A stretch of DNA of 64,000 nucleotides. Source: Verticillium longisporum. Taxonomy: Eukaryota; Ascomycota; Sordariomycetes; Glomerellales; Plectosphaerellaceae. The position numbers and the translations under genes were made by a program. Under the pieces are notes generated by a model. It was not told the DNA's origin, did not search any database, and saw only the letters and a list, made by a program, of their open reading frames with translations. Below, one piece after another: positions 1 to 12,672 of this stretch. The DNA lies in assembly GCA_019188255.1 (NCBI GenBank), contig JAETXT010000003.1, positions 3,224,001 through 3,288,000 of the forward strand, given 5' to 3'. Positions within the stretch are counted from its first letter, which is position 1; each line of letters opens with the position of its first letter.

Positions 1-3000
1 ATGCCTGGCGCCCCATCATCCTGGCCTCCACCCACCATAGCTGCCGCTCAGGGTCTGACCCTTGAACACGCGAGGTCCCCCTTCTAGGGCGCGTGTGAGG
101 GCCGTTAGGACGAGACGGGGATCACGGAGATTCTCAGGAGCAAACCGATATTTCGCAGATCATATTTGCATCTCGGTCTCCCAGAAGACCAAGCCCCCTC
201 GCCATTTGACAAAGACGTCCCCAGCGAGATGAAGGGCCGTTTTCCGAATATAACTGACATTGGCCCTTGTCGCAGCCGCCACATCTAGACCCTCCCAACC
301 TCTGACACACCAAGGAAGAGCGTGGGAAATGTCCCATCTCAAACAATGTCTCCTAGCTTGCCACTAATTATAAGGACCTGGACGGTAAGGTGAAATTATT
401 ACGGACCTTTCCGAGCTAACGACCTGCAGAGATGCGCAATGGGCGCCAGGACAGGGCCGAGCCAAGCACTCAATTTCGACAGCTGGATCGTCCAAGTTCC
501 CACCGTGCCCGACTATTGGACCTTCGTCGCCCTCCCGAGAGCCGCTCTGCCGCTCCATCGTGAAGCCGAGATTTCAGAGTCATCGGCGACAGCCAGGGAT
601 CAGGATTGAGATTTTTTTTTCCTTCAGCTCTCTGTCTCGTGTCTGTCCTGCTTGCTGCACAGCAACCATCGCCACCACATCAACTACCTCCACCTGCGGG
701 TCAATGGAGTAGGTCGATTCGATCGTATTTCTGGTCAGAGTGGTTGGTTCCTGCTTTGTCGTGATGCTGGCTGAGCCTAGACTTCCTGCCTGCCGATGTG
801 GCACCAAAGTCAACACAAATGGCGCGTGACGCGCATCCCATCCCACCTTGGGGTGTCTTTGGAGGGGTAAATTGTCGTCGCAGCATAAAGCGCATGAAGC
901 AGCCGTCGATCTTGAAAAAAGTCAACTCGAGCGCCCATTCTGGGCCATGGGCTCAAGCCAGCACACAAGGTATGGGAGGGAATGCCCCAGCCGCATGTAA
1001 TCATCGACAGTCATCGACCTCCTCGAGTCAGTGACACCGACACCCATCGACAATGCTGTGCTGGGATCTCCATGGCGCGCGATCTGCTGCATTCTTGATG
1101 TGGCTGGCCGGCTGGCCCCAGGGTGCACGTTGGGCTGCCGCTGTGGTTTTCCAGTGAGGTCGTGATGCTTTGCTTGCTACCTTGCCCATTAACTGTCTAC
1201 AAGGAAGCGCCCAGGAAGGCGTGTGCCAGACGCCAACACACGGTTCCGCTGTTGCCCCCCGCCACACAACGAAGCACCTCACCACAATGCGCTTGCCGCC
1301 TGGACATCCCAAACTGGAGGGCCCGGCTTGCGCGTGCGCCGCCCGATGCCTGTTCTGCCTTGCCCTTTCCTGGCGCCTCCAGATATGGATTTACTCCCTC
1401 ACCCTCCTCCTTCCCTGTTTCTTGCGGGATACGGGCGGTGAAGGTGCCTTGGGTGAAAGGCGGGCACCATCGACATGGAGCCAGGAAGGACCAGGATGGT
1501 CAGGAATATGTAGACTGCAACCCACGAACTGCTCCTGCCATGGTGTGATGGGCAGCATCTTCCCTGGGGAAGGAACCACCCACCCCCACCATGTCGTAAT
1601 GATCTCAACCCCTCCATCGCATTGCGTCTTGCGCGTCCGTCTGCCGTCACGTTGTCAGTCTGACCAGCTGCCACCCCTCATCTATTCACAGATGTTACCA
1701 GCCAGCTTTGTTGTCCCATGTCCCACAGCCTGCCCGAACACGCCAAGGTGACGACCTCATCCATCGGCAACATGACTGGTCATCGTGTAGTCAACCTTCT
1801 GCCGCCCTTGGCCCTTGGTGTCCCATCCCGCCATGCGTCTTGCACAGTTGCAGTCTTACGACAGATCTAGACATCGAGATACACACCCACTCGCAATCGC
1901 GCGATCGTATGGGGTCCATGGAACAAGGCCAGGCCTGGATGTTGACCCGTCAGACGAACCTTGCCCGCATCCCACGGCTGTTCACCAGACGTCGGCGTCA
2001 GAGTATGAGTGGCCGCGCCGTGTGGGACGGTGAAGACACCAACATTGAGAAGCCAAGATTCAGAGCATGACCTCCAATCGCCTTGCCAGCATGACTCGCG
2101 CCCACCACATGGCATGGACCATTGTATCTCGTCATCCCACCCTCCATCTTCGCAGCTCATCACTACGCGCAAGCTTGCCGCAGCCATTAAGCCCACTCGC
2201 TGATGGACAGCAGATCCTCGGCCTCCGGATCATTGCCAGTCGCAGCCAGAAAAGGCGGTCATGTGTGCAGGATTCTTCTGTAGGCCTGCGCCCCACTCAA
2301 TGTACCACTACTACATGTACACTTCACGACCTTGGGCTTTTCGAGGCTTCGCGCCATCGCGGATGTCAACCTTGACAGTCGTCTGCCCATCCGCCTCTTC
2401 CGACTCGAATGTCTTACTTGCAATATGCAGCCAGCCCGAATCAGCCCTCGGCCGAACACAGCTGTTGTCCTTGACACCCGCTTGGCTCGGAGGACTTGGC
2501 CGTCATACCATCTTACTCTCGAATGACAGTTCACTCGCAGTATCTGCCACCGCCAGCTCTTTCCGAGCATATTGGATCGAGCCAACAATGGCTGCGTGGT
2601 ATACATACCTTGCTGACTGGCGATTGGTTGCAACCCCTATGTCGCCCGATAAGAGACGCCCTTCTTGACGCAGGTGCCTACAGCTGCACCGTCCGAATCC
2701 TAACGCAGGACTACCTACGTTGAGTACATGGACCAAATTCCGGGGAACTCCTCTATCTACCAGTCGGTCGTAGTAGCCATATTTTGGGGAGACTCCTCGG
2801 ACAAGTGTTACCAGTGCCACGTTATTTCCTCGATTGTCCAGCTGCATCGAATAGTTTTTCCATTCCGCTTGCCGATGTGTATGTTGATTGAGTCTTGCTG
2901 GCTGCCACGCAGTATCTTTTGTTGCTCGTACATTTCTTGTATTTTTGCATGTGATTGGACGTCCATTCGCATTCAGACTCCTGGCTGGCTTGATCTTGTT

Positions 3001-5411
3001 TTGATCTGGATCTATCGTCGTTTCAGGTTTGGGGGCACAATTCTTGCCCACCGACATAGAACTAATAGTCTGTTCATATCACTATCGGCTCAGTATCATC
3101 TTCGCTAGGCACTGAAATGCACCAGCCTTCAAACAAACCTGAAATCGTCATGAGACAGGTTCGTCCCATACGTAGACCATCGAGACAGCCAGACCTGAGG
3201 CTGACAATGACTCGTGGACAGATCTAACGTCGTCATGAGGCCTGACGGCAATGCATCTAAGCCGCATCATGTACCCCAGGATATGTTGCTAAGTGTCGGC
3301 ATCGATCCCCTGTCTATAGCATACGCAACACGCTACCCCTGAGGGCCTTCATCCAAGGACCCGGCTTTGAGACTGTCTCCCGAACACTGAGGAGATCTGC
3401 AAGTCGGCACATGATGGAGAAAGCAAGGTTGCATGCCGCTCGGGGTCCGATTCATGCCGCCTTCGGCTATGGCGGAGTCTCCGGGCCCTTGTGCGCATTG
3501 ATCAGGGTCTCTTGATCAACATAGGAGAAAAAAGGTCCATCTGATTTCCAGGCTGGTCATCAAGCCTGAAGTCCAGCTCCCGTCATTACCGAGGTGAAGC
3601 AGCGACCATTCTATTTGCGAAAGAGGCCTGCAAGTCCAGTGGCTGGCGCCTCAGCGTAGCCCTTGTCCTGTTGGATATGCTGATTGCATCTCTCGGGGGG
3701 CATGGCGAACGTCTTTTCCCCTTCCGAGTGACTTCAGGGTATGTTCCCCTCGACGGAGAGGCAGCGGTTGATACAATTCGAACTACCCTCGTTCTACCAA
3801 GTAAGCTTGGTAATGGACTTGCAACACTGTAACCTTGACTTTCGGCCGAGTTTCCAGTCGAACTTGACAACCCGTCGCCGTTTACTAGACAGTTATGAGC
3901 GCTTGTACATGCTACCCTCTAATTTGATGGGTTGGTATTCTGATTACAGCTCCTCGACGCTGATTGTTTTCAATTGCAAGTATGCAATCAACTCAAGATC
4001 GTCATTCGTGTTGGTTCTAATCATTTTGCTCATTGCTGAGAGGGGTCTCGTGGCAAGAACATCATGTGGCGATGTTTTGTGTCAATCTTGCTGGCGATCT
4101 GGGTGTCTTCTTTTCTTCCATTCCGCTATTGATAATCGTCTGGGCAGGTTCCTTACCAGCGAACATTGTTGTCGATTGCAAACGCTGTTTCCTTCAGGAG
4201 CTACCTTGTATGGATCGATCAAGCAATGGTCACTATTTGGAGAATGTCAATGGCTCGAATACTCCCCGCCCTCGATATTCTTAGTCCGTTCATTCACTAT
4301 CAGGACTGGGATGTCTGCAGGTCATCGGATGATATGAATCTGAGGAGTGAATATGTGGATGGTAATGACCTGTCCATTCAACAATATGATCATCTGCCAG
4401 TGCGTGAAAATTGCCATTTATATCCCACAGCTATCAGATCTCTTCTTCAACTCAAAACTTACCATCTTGCTTCTCCCTCAAGTGACATCCTGTCTAACTC
4501 ACAGCTCTCGCCATAAGTACTCCTCCGAGGACGACCATCCATCATCGTGGAAGCATAGTCTACATATCAGCCACGCTCCTGCCAGGTAGCAGTTGCCCAT
4601 ACGCTCAGCGATTCAGTCCCGAACTCATGTTCTCGGCCTCAATTCCACTTATCACGGCTTCTCTACCACACAGGTTTCCCGGTTAGCCGTCTTCCTTTCC
4701 ATTTGTAATGCTTCTCAACCCAAAAGACTCCGAGTCACCTACAACTTTGCGTCTTCATCATTTTTCACTTTTGCCTTCGGGATTTACAGTTACTCTTCCT
4801 GGCCCAGGCATATTAACAACCTACTTCTTACAGCCTAGAACCGTCCACGAAGTTCACGAGCGCGATCTAACCAATACTAATATCGCATTTCGCCTCACCA
4901 TCGGTAATTGTCTAATTTTAATTACTTTTGCCGCCTCGCAATACTGTGGACTGGTAGCCAAGTACGCAGGTCCAGAGCCTCAACTTTCACACACGCCTCC
5001 TTTCCTGATCCATGATACACGTTAGTGCACCAGTTTACGATCCGGCTCGAAACTCGTAATCTGGTATCCGCTAAACAGCAGATTCATTACAGCGACTTCC
5101 TTCGCTGAGCGCCATGGTCGAGATCACTGCTCAATTCAAGCGCGCCAGGGGCTTCTCGCCCAAGGTGTTGCTCGTAACTCCGACCCGCGCCGAGGCTCTT
5201 GACGAACAGGAGTTCTTGCAATTCCAGGCGAAGCTGGTCACCAATGCTATATTCGGAAGGGACGAGATGGTTGTCTTTTCCGGTCAACCCATGAAGAAAG
5301 ATTGGGATATGATCCGAGGTGAAAGTCGTAAATCGCAGAAGGAGGAACTGATGCGAATGGCAAGTGACAATGCCCATCGAGTCGATACACAGCTGACGTC
5401 TGCAGACCTAC
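1..5411. other. Region without a supported gene
   Basis: About 5.4 kb of ordinary GC-balanced sequence. Open frames here are short (under 200 codons), occur in several overlapping frames, and show no family motif or convincing splice chain. A 110-codon frame starts with a good ATG context at 5114 and runs into the next gene. It has a plausible intron (donor near 5319, branch-like CTGAC and acceptor at 5405), but splicing there does not join the downstream frame in phase. It may be a 5' untranslated exon or an alternative N-terminus of the 5412 gene. No tRNA or repeat was recognised. Confidence 0.5.
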
Positions 5412-7317
5412 ATGCCCCCGGATCCGAAAAGAAGTCGCGCCGCTGAACGGCTCTTCGCTATCATTGTGGACAGCCTGCTTCCGCAACTCACTTACAGTGG
5501 TGTAAAGATGCTGGCTTCAGTGTCTCGCAGCATGCAGGCCACTTTCCTCGGGCGAGTGGTAAGTGTTTCCAATATTTCTGCAGGCAAATACAACTGTTGA
5601 CACACAGATAGCGGGCCTGGAACCTCCACGACCCAGACACCATGGGCTTCTGCGACTGGGATCCCGAGTTGCTGGACATCATGTTCGGCGATGGCATACA
5701 ACCTGATATTTTGGTCCCTGGAGCGTATCTGACAATCACCGGTCGTGGGCCTTGGTCGACCTGCGACGTGCTCTACTACCCGGACGAGTATGACTCCGCA
5801 TGGACTGCTTCTCAGATCGAGGATACATGGCCTCAGGGTCAAGGGCGGCGAATGGCTCTGGAAGCAGTCAAGCTCGCCGACTTGGGTTTCTGGGATAACC
5901 AGAATCTCGATCAAGTGCCTCGAGATTTCGACTTCGTGAGCGTCAAGGACAAATGGCAATCGGCGATGCAGAAGATGCAGAGCGTCAGCGAAGCGAACAG
6001 ACGCAGCCAGCGGAAATACTTTGCACAGCTCTCTCATCTTTCTGGCATGAGTAAGATATTTCTACTTTGATCAGGATTTGACTAATGGCTAATGATTGAA
6101 CAGTTCGTGGCCTCGCACAACACGGTAGCCATGTCCGCCACCTCGAGTTGAGTCAAATTCCATACCTGGACCTGAAGCTCACTGGAGCTATCATCGAGAT
6201 GCTACCGCAGCTTGAGGTCCTGACCATCAACGCCTGTGACCTCATGCATCTAGGTTGTCTCATCCCCCTCCTCGATTACATCAACTGGATCGCTTGTCGA
6301 CGGGATGCGGAGTATATCCAACTGGACTTCTTCCCCAAAGCTTGGTTCGGGCCAGCACAGGGCCGAGAGTGCACCAGGATCTTGACCTGGGGTCCGACAG
6401 CATTAAACACCCGCCAGGCAGTCATGTGCACCATCATAACCGCTGCCATGAAGTCTTCTGAGATGGGGCACGACCTGCTGGCTGAAGACTCGCTCCTCTT
6501 CAAGTATCTCGCTCTGGTGCCGATGGATTTTGGGCTTATCCACGTCTTCATCCGGAATGTCAAGGCTTACATCTACGAACTTCAGCACAAGAAAAAGTTC
6601 AGGACAGAAACTGACGATGCAAGAGTCATGAACCTTGAGCACCAGATTCTAGCCGCTCTGACGACCGGTGACCGCCGACAGATTCAAACCGACATGGTGA
6701 TGGCCTTGATGCTGCAGAAATGGACATGCTCAAAATGTGAGCATGTATATGCCTTGCCGTGCTACGAGACCATGATGCAATCATGGCCGGCACATCAACG
6801 GCGTTGTTACCCATGCCGCCTCACTGAAGCCATCGAGCATGAATCTTTTCACCACTGGCAAGGTGAAAAGCGGAACATCGCATTGAACTTGACCTCGACC
6901 CCAGCTGCAGGCGAGTACAAAGCACCCTTGAAAGCCCAAATGATCGCCCCTATGCTCAAGAATGGATTTGTCGCCGGCCCTAACGACAGCACCGCCCACA
7001 CCGGACCCGAGTCCTGGATGGCGACTCTGGGAAGCGAGAAGCTGAGAACGCTTCACGAGAACAAGTCGGCCTGGAGCTACGCCGGCTACCTTGCCCGCAC
7101 CCTAGACGCGAAGAACATGTTCGCGGAGGCTTTGGGCATGCACCTGGATGGCGACTACGTGTCCAACCGCGCAACTGACGGGCAGCTTGCCGGCCCCAAG
7201 CAGCCTGTGCAGCCTTTCAGGGAGCACATCGATCGCCAGTTCTGGGAGAGCCTCTACGCCTACAACATCCAGACTGAAAAGGTAAAACAAGAGGCCAAGG
7301 CGCGTGAGTTTTGGTAA
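5412..7317 (+). CDS. Uncharacterised F-box-like protein with a CxxC pair
   Basis: Three exons fit in phase: 5412-5558, 5612-6050 and 6104-7317, giving about 599 residues. Both introns (53 nt each) have GTAAG donors. The N-terminus (residues 10-50, with an LPQLTYSGVKMLASVSR stretch) resembles the helical F-box fold seen in fungal F-box/leucine-rich-repeat proteins. It is followed by an RxWNLHDPDTMGFCDWD segment and a region with leucine-rich character (IEMLPQLEVLTINAC). Cysteines 404/407 (CSKC) and 430/433 (CYPC) could form a zinc ribbon. A ubiquitin-ligase adaptor role is inferred only from the F-box-like start. The start at 5412 is the first ATG in the frame; coding upstream (5114-5363) cannot be excluded. 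A GTGAGT at the 3' end (about 7307) might mark a further intron. Confidence 0.65.
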
Positions 7318-8136
7318 TGAGCATGGCCCGAGGAGCTGTCCGTAACATTCAAGGTTCGCACATCTCATTCATCAAGCATGTGAGTCCATCTGATGGCTTT
7401 GCACGAGATATCAACCATCCATCATACGACGTGACCGTTTTATTTTCGCTTCGCACCCTTTTCTGGACACCAGGTATTTTGGAGATCCTTTACGTCGTCA
7501 CAAAGCTACTAGCTTCTAAGCTTGAGACTATTCAGGTATTAGAAAACGATAACATACATCCGCTAACCAAAGGAAGGTATTGGGTAGCGGTGCTTTCATC
7601 AGTCGGCGTTGGCGTTTTGATGCTTTATGCTTTGGTCTGTCTTTTGATCCTTCCGCAACCGATAACTCACAACAAGCGCTTTCAGGCTCTCTTGTCTTTT
7701 GCATCATAACAATCTGGCGTTTGGGCATGCGCATTGTTGATGCGGTACTGACCTGCTTTTCTTTACGATTCTGACACTCCTCAAGCAACTTCAGCATTCC
7801 GGAATTCTTGACTATGTCGATGCAGGCCGCGGATTTGCAGCCGTTACAGGAAATTAACTCGCTGGGTTGCAAATCGGGAGGAAGTCAGCGGGGCTCGGCT
7901 TGGGTAAGGTAGCTATGATCAGAGCTTCGCAGGTTGAATACATCATTTTTCCAAGACGGCGCTCAACTTTGCTTATACATGAGATGCCAAAAAGATGTGA
8001 ACAGGCTAATACATCTAACATTACAGTATGGTACAAACTTCTTTCAACATGCTCATGCGCCAGCAGCCATTAGTCTCAGCGTAAAATCATCTTCCCCAAA
8101 TCGTTAATGATGTCCAAAGGCGAAACACCACAGTTA
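7318..8136. other. Intergenic, no gene seen
   Basis: This stretch lies between the 3' end of the F-box-like gene and the 3' end of the lysyl-tRNA synthetase gene, which converge here. It should contain both 3' untranslated regions. Open frames are short and unconvincing. Confidence 0.6.
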
Positions 8137-10069
8137 TTACTTCTTCTCAAGCTCACACTGGGTCTCAGCAGTGCTACCGGCAGCGGCGGCGGCGGCCTGC
8201 CCAGGACCCTCGGCCGAGAGCCCGACGACGTTTCTCAACGTGCCAAATGTCAGGCAGTCGCTGATGCGGTTGGCGCCCGAGAACAGCATGACCAGCCTGT
8301 CGACGCCGCAGCCCCAGCCGCCAGTGGGCGGCAGGCCGGCCTCCATGGCCTTGATGTAGCTCTTGTCCAGCGGCGCGGCCTCCATGTCGGCGTCGAGCTC
8401 GCCGTCCTCCTCGCCGGGTTTCTGCCCTGCCAGGACGCGGTGCTCGGCGAGCTTGCGCGCCTGGGCGGCCGGGTCGTTCTCCTCCTCGTACATGTTGGCC
8501 AGTTCGCGGCCGCCGACGAAGAGCTCGGCGCGCGCCGAGACGAGCTGACCGGTGGTCGGGCACTGGAAGCTCTTGGCGAGGGGCGACATGCAGGCCGGGT
8601 GATGGGTGATGAAGGCCGGGCTGTCGAAGGACTTGGGCTCGAGGTGGACGGCGGCGAGGCGGTCGAGGAGCTTGGGGAGGGTGGAGGGGATGCTGCCGCC
8701 GGGGAGGGGGATACCGGCGATCTTGAGGATGGCAATGAGTTCGGGGAGGGCGTCGGGGCCGGTGAGGTTCGGCAGGCGGAGGCCGAGGGCTCGCTCGAGG
8801 GAGGGGATAAACTCGACCTGCTGGAAGGGGGCGGCAAACTTGGCGACGTCGATGCGGGGGAGCGAGGTGAGCTCGTTGGCGATGAGATCGTCGCAGCGGG
8901 TGGCGAGGCCGTGGAGGAGGGACTCGGTGATGCGGAGGAGGTCTTCGAGGCTGCTGTAGGCACTGGAGAATTCGCACGTCGTGAATTCGGGGGTGTGCGG
9001 TGCGTCGGTGCCCTCGTTACGGAAGGAGGGGCCCATCTCAAAGACCTTGTGCAAGCCGCCAATGACGAGGCGCTTGAGCCAGAGCTCGGGGGCGACACGT
9101 AGGGAAAGCTCCTTCGAAGGAAACTCGGTGGCGCGGGTGGTGAAGGGACGGGCAACAGCCCCGCCGGCGTTTTGGGCGAGAATAGGTGTCTGTACCTCGA
9201 GGAAGTCATCCTCGAGGAAGTGGTTGCGGATGTGTTGCATGAGGTGGGACTTGAGGCGCAGGGTATCAGCAACCTCGGGGTTCACGAGCATGTCGACATG
9301 ACGCTTCTGTGACTTGGTCTCAGGGTCGGTAAGGGACTCGGGAATCTGCTCGAGGGCAGGCGAGAGAAGCTCGGGCAGAATGTGAGCCTCGAGGATTCGC
9401 TCGCCGGTGCCGCTCCGAGCCGGCTTGCCGGTGATAGCTACGACGGTTAGGAACGTGACTGTTGACATGCAATCTTCATGGTATTATAGCGGCTTACAGA
9501 TGTGGTCACCCTTTTCAATCATGCGGCCAAATAGTTTAAAAGCGTCCAACAACATGGGTGGCTTCATGTTCTTGAAGTTGACCATCCCCTGGATCGTCTC
9601 CCTGTCGTTGACCATTGTGACGAAGATGAGCTTGTTACCGTGCTTACGAATCGACTGGATGCGACCTTGTCCCTCATCAGCACAAGCGCCGGCCGCGTCC
9701 CTGGGACAGATGATGAAAGAGCGTACCGTCAAGCGTCACGTATTTGGAAGAGTCAGGCGGGTCCTGGTTGAGCCAGTTTGTTCTGAATTTTGCGATGGAC
9801 ATGCGGCCCTCGCGTGACTTAAGCCGCGGATGTGTCTGGCTAAACTGCTCCGTCTCGCCCGCCTCCCCCCGCGGGTTCTGACGCATCCTCTTAAATTCTG
9901 TATCCCGATCCTCGGTCGCCTCCGCACTTGCGGCGCGGTCGCGTTCGTCGCGGAGGAGTCTGCTCGTGAAGCTCGACGGCCCGATGTGAAAGGGTCGCAC
10001 GGCCGCCGCCCCGGCGGCGAGCGCCCGCATCGAGGGCCTACACACCCTCAGGCACTGAGCTGTGGTCAT
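8137..10069 (-). CDS. MSK1: Mitochondrial lysine--tRNA ligase
   Basis: Class II lysyl-tRNA synthetase, which charges mitochondrial tRNA-Lys. Three exons read on the minus strand: 10069-9727, 9665-9498 and 9437-8137 (introns 61 and 60 nt), giving 603 residues in phase. The first exon encodes an Arg/Ala-rich leader with PFHIGPSSFTSR, typical of a mitochondrial presequence. An OB-fold anticodon-binding domain follows (VTLDGRIQSIRKHGNKLIFV, ending GDHISITGKP). The catalytic domain has motif 1 near residue 237 (FLEVQTPIL), motif 2 near 301 (SFRNEG) and motif 3 near 541 (GGWGCGVDRLVML). The start at 10069 was chosen because it begins the presequence; an in-frame ATG at 10117 lies upstream. The first splice is supported because it restores the conserved LDGR(I/V)QSIR block. 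The gene diverges from TIM10. Confidence 0.93.
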
Positions 10070-10601
10070 CGCGTCTAAACAACTTGTTAGCTTGCGCGTC
10101 AAGAAGCATTGAGCCAAACAAGAATGATGCAGAGAGTTTCGGTGTCAGATATGTGGGCAGTTATGCAGCACGTCACAGCAAGCTGTGTCAGACGCAGCGG
10201 TTCTAAGGCATAGCGGATCATCATGAAAGAGGGGAGGGGAGGTGTCGACGAATCGGAGGCGGGAGGGCAGGGGCTGGCTTACCATCTGGAGGTTTGGTGA
10301 TGATAAAGTGTTCATAGACATGCGGAAACCAAAATTTCGTCGTCAGTTTTACTGACGCGAAACCCCTTATCGTAGAGCTTATCGCGCTTGCGGTCGGCTA
10401 AATCCCGTATCTTTGGTTCGCGACGAGCTATCGCGCTGATAAGATAGAGCTAAAATCTCGACGACGTTTGACGACAGGAGCCTCTCAAGCTACAGCCTAG
10501 CACTCCCATCAACCCCCTGGCATCAACTCTACGATCAATTCGCACGCGCAATCCAGAACAAACACCCTCCGTTCTCCACCCCACAACAACCCTCAGTCAG
10601 A
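10070..10601. promoter_or_regulatory. Divergent promoter, MSK1 / TIM10
   Basis: The 532 bp between two start codons pointing away from each other serve two nuclear genes for mitochondrial proteins. The stretch contains an imperfect hairpin: TTTCGTCGTCAG at 10335-10346 pairs with CTGACGCGAAA at 10352-10362 around a short T-rich loop. A tandem GATA-like motif (TGATAAGATAG) lies around 10437. CGTCGT/ACGACG words recur nearby. Shared regulation is an inference from the layout; no factor is assigned. Confidence 0.5.
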
Positions 10602-10937
10602 ATGTCTTTCCTCGGTATGGGCGGTCGCCCCAAGCCTACCTCGGAGGAGAAGGTCGCCATGGCCGAGTGCGAGATGCGCCTCCTCGCCGACATGCACAAC
10701 CGGTTAGCCGCACGCCTGCTTTCATCTTCGCGAACCCGCTGACTGACGTGAATTAGCCTGACCAAGGCCTGCCAAACAAAGTGCCTGCCCGACAACCGCG
10801 AAGCCGAGCTCAACAAGGGCGAGTCCGTCTGCCTCGACCGCTGTGCCGCCAAGTTCTTCGAGGCGCACATGAAGGCCTCTGAGGTCATGCAGGCCGAGAG
10901 CCAGAAGAGGGGCGGCATGGGCGGTGGCATGTTCTAA
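10602..10937 (+). CDS. TIM10: Mitochondrial intermembrane-space chaperone Tim10
   Basis: Small Tim chaperone that escorts hydrophobic precursors across the intermembrane space, normally as a hexamer with Tim9. Two exons, 10602-10702 and 10757-10937, are joined across a 54-nt intron (phase 2) to give 93 residues, the usual length. The twin CX3C signature is complete: Cys39/Cys43 (CQTKC) and Cys59/Cys63 (CLDRC), 15 residues apart. The N-terminus has the [20 protein letters not shown] helix typical of Tim10. No cleavable presequence is present, as expected for MIA40-dependent import. The gene is divergent from the mitochondrial lysyl-tRNA synthetase and probably shares its promoter. Confidence 0.96.
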
Positions 10938-12672
10938 GAGGACTGGAACCGAGCATGAGTGGGGGGGAGCAAGCGATTCAGCGAGCGGTATGCAAGACGG
11001 CGCTTTGTAACAAGTCAACGAGATGGGGAGAGGGCGAACGAAAGTGTGACGATAATGGGCGTCGGACATGGGACTTGCGGGCTCATGAGGTTTGTATGCC
11101 TGGCATCTCGGACGGAAGCATATGGATAGCGGCTTCGTGTATAACAATCGGACCGGAAGCGGTCTGCCAAGATCAACGTTCAACTCTCATGATGCGGTTG
11201 GTGTCTCGTCATTCTCATAACTGCCATTGGTCTTTGTTGGGCAATTCGAGGAGAGAGCGATTGGCTCCTAGTGATGAGTGTGAATCAAGGATGTCCAACG
11301 GACGACGAGTGAGAAGGCTTCAACACACTGAGATCAGGAGGGCAATACGGACAGTAAGGATAGATGGGGGAACCCCTTGTACTAGAGCCAGGACTTCCTC
11401 ATTGTGAACGCCAGAATATTCTGCTCAGTAGTATGTGTCGATTCAGATGGCGGGTATTACAGCCTCCAAGACATGACGGGTTTCCCTCGGCCAATCAGTC
11501 TTCAATATCTCCCAGTTCAAAGCAACAAACTGTGTGTAACACAGAATTTCGTGATAGCGTGCGCCTCCTCCTCCTCTGGCATGGCGCTAGAACATGTCAT
11601 GGGTTCCATGTGAGGTGACTGTGGCTTTGAACTGGGGTAATGACATTCATGGCCCCATTTTGTACTGTGACTTGTCCACCGCGCGCCAGCATGTAGAATG
11701 CCGTCCTCTGCTCTGTCGCATGTTCGAGGGCATGCAGTGAATAGGTGACAGCCTTACAGAAGGAATGATCTGACATATTATGAGGTTGGTTCGTGGTCAT
11801 GCTGAGTGCCTCTTGCTCAGTCCAAGTGAGGTTATCACGCTTTTACTCCTGCCAGCATCAAGTAAAACATAAGAAAGGATACCAGTAGAAGTCAGTCGGC
11901 CCGCATCCAGAGCGGCCAAAAAATAAAGAAAGAAAAAACCATGGACGACATCTCCCATCGCCTCAATCTGGCCAAGGCACTACGCACATGATGGTGCGAC
12001 AGGCGGTATGCGCCGAGAGAAGGACGCCTCTCAAGAGGTTGGTCGACGGCGGGAAGATCGGAGAGACGGAGATACGGAGAAATACTCCACTTTTCCGTCT
12101 CAATGAATTTTCCCGACCGACACGGGCGACACAGTGCGCCGCACTCCGATAAGCCTCCTCGACCAACATTGAGCTGTAGTTTCGAGGCTCGTGACCAACA
12201 ACTCTAGGACCTGATCAAATATAAGAACAAATGGCTTCCTGCCCTTCCTGCGCTTCCTGCAAGCCAGCCCTCGCTAAAGATCATGCCCCAGGATGACGAC
12301 ACTTGATAAGCAACCCTTCGCCCCGTCATGTGCCGTACACCTGCATGCAGGTTCTGACGCCGGGATCCAAGGAGCCTAGGAGAATAGATACAGTAGACGA
12401 ATGAGAGGTGCACGGTACGCCGCAACAGGGGCCGCGCCCCCCATGCTATGTGCCCCTACCCCCACCTTGACGCCGGCGGTTCGCCCATGATCCGCAAAAA
12501 GCGGTGTTGGGCGATGGGTGAGCGGTCGTACCGCCCGGGTGGCCCCCTCCCGCCTTCGCCCTCGTTTATAAATCCATGGAGCATCCTTCGCTTCAAGGAG
12601 TTTCGACTACTCCTAACAACCTCCGGCGGCCTCAATTCGAGTTTGCAGGATACTACACACTGCTCGGAGATC
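10938..12672. other. Intergenic, no gene seen
   Basis: About 1.7 kb between TIM10 and the MFS transporter, both on the plus strand. Open frames are short and frame-inconsistent. The distal part should hold the transporter promoter. A C/G-rich stretch lies at 12430-12560. No RNA gene was recognised. Confidence 0.6.

Noticed and set aside
8107..9102. 331-codon plus-strand frame
   Set aside because: It lies wholly antisense to the well-supported lysyl-tRNA synthetase exon, is Gly/Ala/Glu-rich and has no motif; it is a shadow of GC-rich codon use.
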